From NCBI RefSeq assembly GCF_000297215.2, contig NZ_AMFF02000049.1:1-36211 (forward strand): a stretch of 36,211 nt of DNA, given 5' to 3'. Shown here piece by piece: positions 34,887 to 36,211 of the stretch (positions are counted from its first letter, which is position 1; each line of letters starts with the position of its first letter). A model generated the notes under the pieces. The model saw only the letters and a program-made list of their open reading frames with translations, was not told where the DNA came from and ran no database searches. The position numbers and the translations under genes are program-made. Origin of the DNA: Piscirickettsia salmonis LF-89 = ATCC VR-1361 (GTDB lineage: Bacteria; Pseudomonadota; Gammaproteobacteria; Piscirickettsiales; Piscirickettsiaceae).

Positions 34887-35016
34887 CATCATAACGTTCC
34901 TCCGCTGCGAGCCATGGAGTGCTAAGCACGGGGTGAGTAGGCCGAGGTAGGTTCGGGTTTTTAGCAGAGCGGAGTTGCGAAAGGCCGTTAGGTCTGTAGC
35001 AAGCGTAACGCATAAA
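34887..35016. repeat. GC-rich insert next to the transposase remnant
   Basis: About 130 bases here are clearly richer in G and C than the neighbouring DNA, with segments such as GTTCGGGTTTTTAGCAGAGC. On the minus strand they read in frame as a 40-residue peptide (MRYACYRPNGLSQLR...) that continues into the transposase frame. It looks like a mobile or dispersed element inserted at or beside the IS630 copy. Exact borders are not visible. Confidence 0.4.
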
Positions 35017-35026
35017 AATGGGGGCT

Positions 35027-35560
35027 TTACACTAAGCTTTTAGTCCATGTAAATTTAGTTTCATTGTCCAGCCAAAGGTTTCTAAAGTATGTTACTAATT
35101 TTTGATTTGGATAAGAGTTTATATCACAACCATACTGCGCAGGAAGAGTGAAAACATCGGCTAAATCAAGAAATGAGTTAGACCTTACTAAGTTGGATTG
35201 AGGAAGCTTTCTGAAGAAATCATCCAGCGATTCTGATTGTTGAAAAAGCTCTTTTACTAAAAACCAAAATTTATGCACATCGGAAGAGTTGTCGACTATA
35301 AAAATATGAGGCTTAACGCCTAAATCGTTTGATGATAATTCATGAGCAATTGATAAATTTCTTAGTGCTCCTGTACCGACAATGGCGTAGTTAGCATTCG
35401 GTTTGCTTAATTTTTGAACCTGAAGAAACGGATCATTACCAACAGCAAATGTTTTGTATTTTTCTAATTGAGTAGGACTTGGCTTTCGAAACTTTTTTTG
35501 AGTTTGATAGCGTCTAAAAAAGCTTTGAATTTTGAGTGCAGCTTCTTCTTGTTTTGGCAT
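35027..35560 (-). CDS. IQ-motif protein with Rossmann-like segment (possible truncated effector)
   Basis: The 177-aa protein starts with a helix bearing an IQ-like motif, IQSFFRRYQTQKKF (residues 11-24), close to the calmodulin-binding consensus I-Q-x3-R-G-x3-R-x2-hydrophobic, lacking the Gly and second Arg. Then comes YAIVGTGALRN (58-68) and PHIFIVDNS (84-92), a glycine-rich loop and an acidic strand end that resemble a Rossmann nucleotide- or SAM-binding core. Such a fold normally needs more residues than remain, and the frame ends just before the GC-rich insert and IS630 remnant, so the 3' part may have been cut off. IQ motifs in bacteria point to host-directed proteins; secretion is not shown. 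Upstream tandem GGGTTAGA repeats supply the ribosome binding site region. Confidence 0.65.
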   Translation of the reverse strand: MPKQEEAALKIQSFFRRYQTQKKFRKPSPTQLEKYKTFAVGNDPFLQVQKLSKPNANYAIVGTGALRNLSIAHELSSNDLGVKPHIFIVDNSSDVHKFWFLVKELFQQSESLDDFFRKLPQSNLVRSNSFLDLADVFTLPAQYGCDINSYPNQKLVTYFRNLWLDNETKFTWTKSLV

Positions 35561-36211
35561 AATCTTCTAACCCTCTAACCCTCTAATCTTTAAACTTTGG
35601 CATTATTAACTCTTCAATTATTTACAACATAAGCGTCGCTATATTGGTAGGTGTTTTGCACACCCAATAATGCAAATCACTTTACAAAATATAGTGACCA
35701 TAAACTCCTCAACTACCTCACCGCAAGGTGTTACATGACTAGCATTCCATGACTCCTATCGGTTAAATTATTAATTTGCCCAGCAAGATTCTTATTGAAT
35801 ATTTTGCTAGGTTGCCGCAAACTTTCTTGCTTGAACAAATAAGTTTATCCCCATATGGAATAAAATTAATTATTAATTTTGTGCGTGAGTATGATTTATA
35901 GTTTTTCATCTGACAAAAATAACATTTTTCATCAAAATAAATATTTATTTTTGGTAAAAAATATATTTTTTTGTAAATTATATATAAATTAAATTTTTTT
36001 TCATTTTTAAAATACTCTAGATATTTATTGAATATTTGATTAAATGTTAGTATTTTTGTCTTTAAAATGATTTTTTAATTTTATAAAAAAATTTTAAGGG
36101 AAAAATTAAAGTGAAGCCAAGTAATAATTAGAATTTTAAGAAAGTATTAAATATTAAAATTAGTCAAGCGCTCTTTAAATTAAATGATGCGCTATAGCAC
36201 TCAACGAATAG
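35561..36211. other. AT-rich region without genes at the right edge
   Basis: I see no supportable gene here. It begins with two and a half copies of TCTAACCC (35566-35589) upstream of the IQ-motif gene. A hairpin GGTGT-TTTGC-ACACC is at 35650-35664. From about 35860 onward it is almost entirely A and T with no long open frame. Confidence 0.6.
35566..35589. repeat. Tandem 8-bp repeat TCTAACCC (about 2.5 copies)
   Basis: Two full copies plus a partial one lie directly upstream of the IQ-motif gene on the minus strand, where they read GGGTTAGA. The repeat overlaps the likely ribosome binding site, so copy-number change would alter spacing to the ATG at 35560. Confidence 0.6.

Noticed and set aside
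34831-35013. Open frame of 60 codons (MRYACYRPNG...) on the minus strand
   Set aside because: It joins a GC-rich insert to a transposase fragment and ends at the internal stop of that pseudogene, so I treat it as mobile-element debris.
35631-35642. AAGCGTCGCTAT inverted match to the first 12 bases of the window (GTAGCGACGCTT)
   Set aside because: Eleven matching bases do not extend on either side, so I cannot call it a pair of island-flanking repeats; chance or shared IS debris is as likely.
35650-35664. Hairpin GGTGT-TTTGC-ACACC as a terminator
   Set aside because: The stem is only five pairs, and no T tract or upstream gene end fits.
1-36211. CRISPR array, tRNA or rRNA genes
   Set aside because: No regularly spaced repeats and no cloverleaf or rRNA-like sequence were noticed anywhere in the window.

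Overview
The window is AT-rich gammaproteobacterial DNA. About 20.6 kb of it is a complete type VI secretion system of the Francisella subtype (T6SSii), the system encoded on the Francisella pathogenicity island (FPI). The gene content, an RND efflux pair, decayed insertion sequences and a eukaryote-like IQ-motif gene point to an intracellular or host-associated relative of Francisella in the Francisella / Fangia / Piscirickettsia neighbourhood. The species cannot be fixed from the sequence alone.

Left edge (1-1277): a decayed IS4-type transposase fragment on the minus strand with two palindromic elements, then about 640 bp of very AT-rich DNA without genes. That stretch should hold the promoter of the secretion operon. 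It contains an inverted CTGTTA/TAACAG pair that resembles the PigR response element of Francisella.

T6SSii operon (1278-21887, + strand): fifteen closely spaced or overlapping genes read iglA (TssB), iglB (TssC), iglC (Hcp-like tube), iglD (TssK), two large unrecognised proteins that are paralogues of each other (845 and 630 aa), a TssA-like protein, a 957-aa protein with a C-terminal PAAR-like (IglG/DUF4280) domain, a gp5-only VgrG, a gp27-like PdpA, pdpB (TssM), iglH (TssF), iglJ (TssG), iglE (TssJ lipoprotein) and dotU (TssL). Sheath, tube, baseplate, split spike and membrane complex are all present. No ClpV or TssE is visible, as in Francisella. The order differs from the FPI: only iglABCD and pdpA-pdpB keep FPI adjacency. 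The least described parts are the paralogue pair, one member of which ends in a eukaryote-like Cys/His zinc module, and the very large PAAR-tipped protein.

Housekeeping block (21958-29588, - strand): dusA, a small membrane-anchored hypothetical protein, tamA, tamB (4-bp overlap) and a periplasmic L,D-transpeptidase. These cover tRNA modification and cell-envelope biogenesis.

Efflux pair (30021-34612, + strand): an RND periplasmic adaptor with an unusual charged C-terminal tail, and its inner-membrane RND permease.

Right edge (34613-36211): a disrupted IS630-type transposase remnant abutting the permease stop, a GC-rich insert, a 177-aa IQ-motif protein that may be a truncated effector, and 650 bp of AT-rich DNA without genes.
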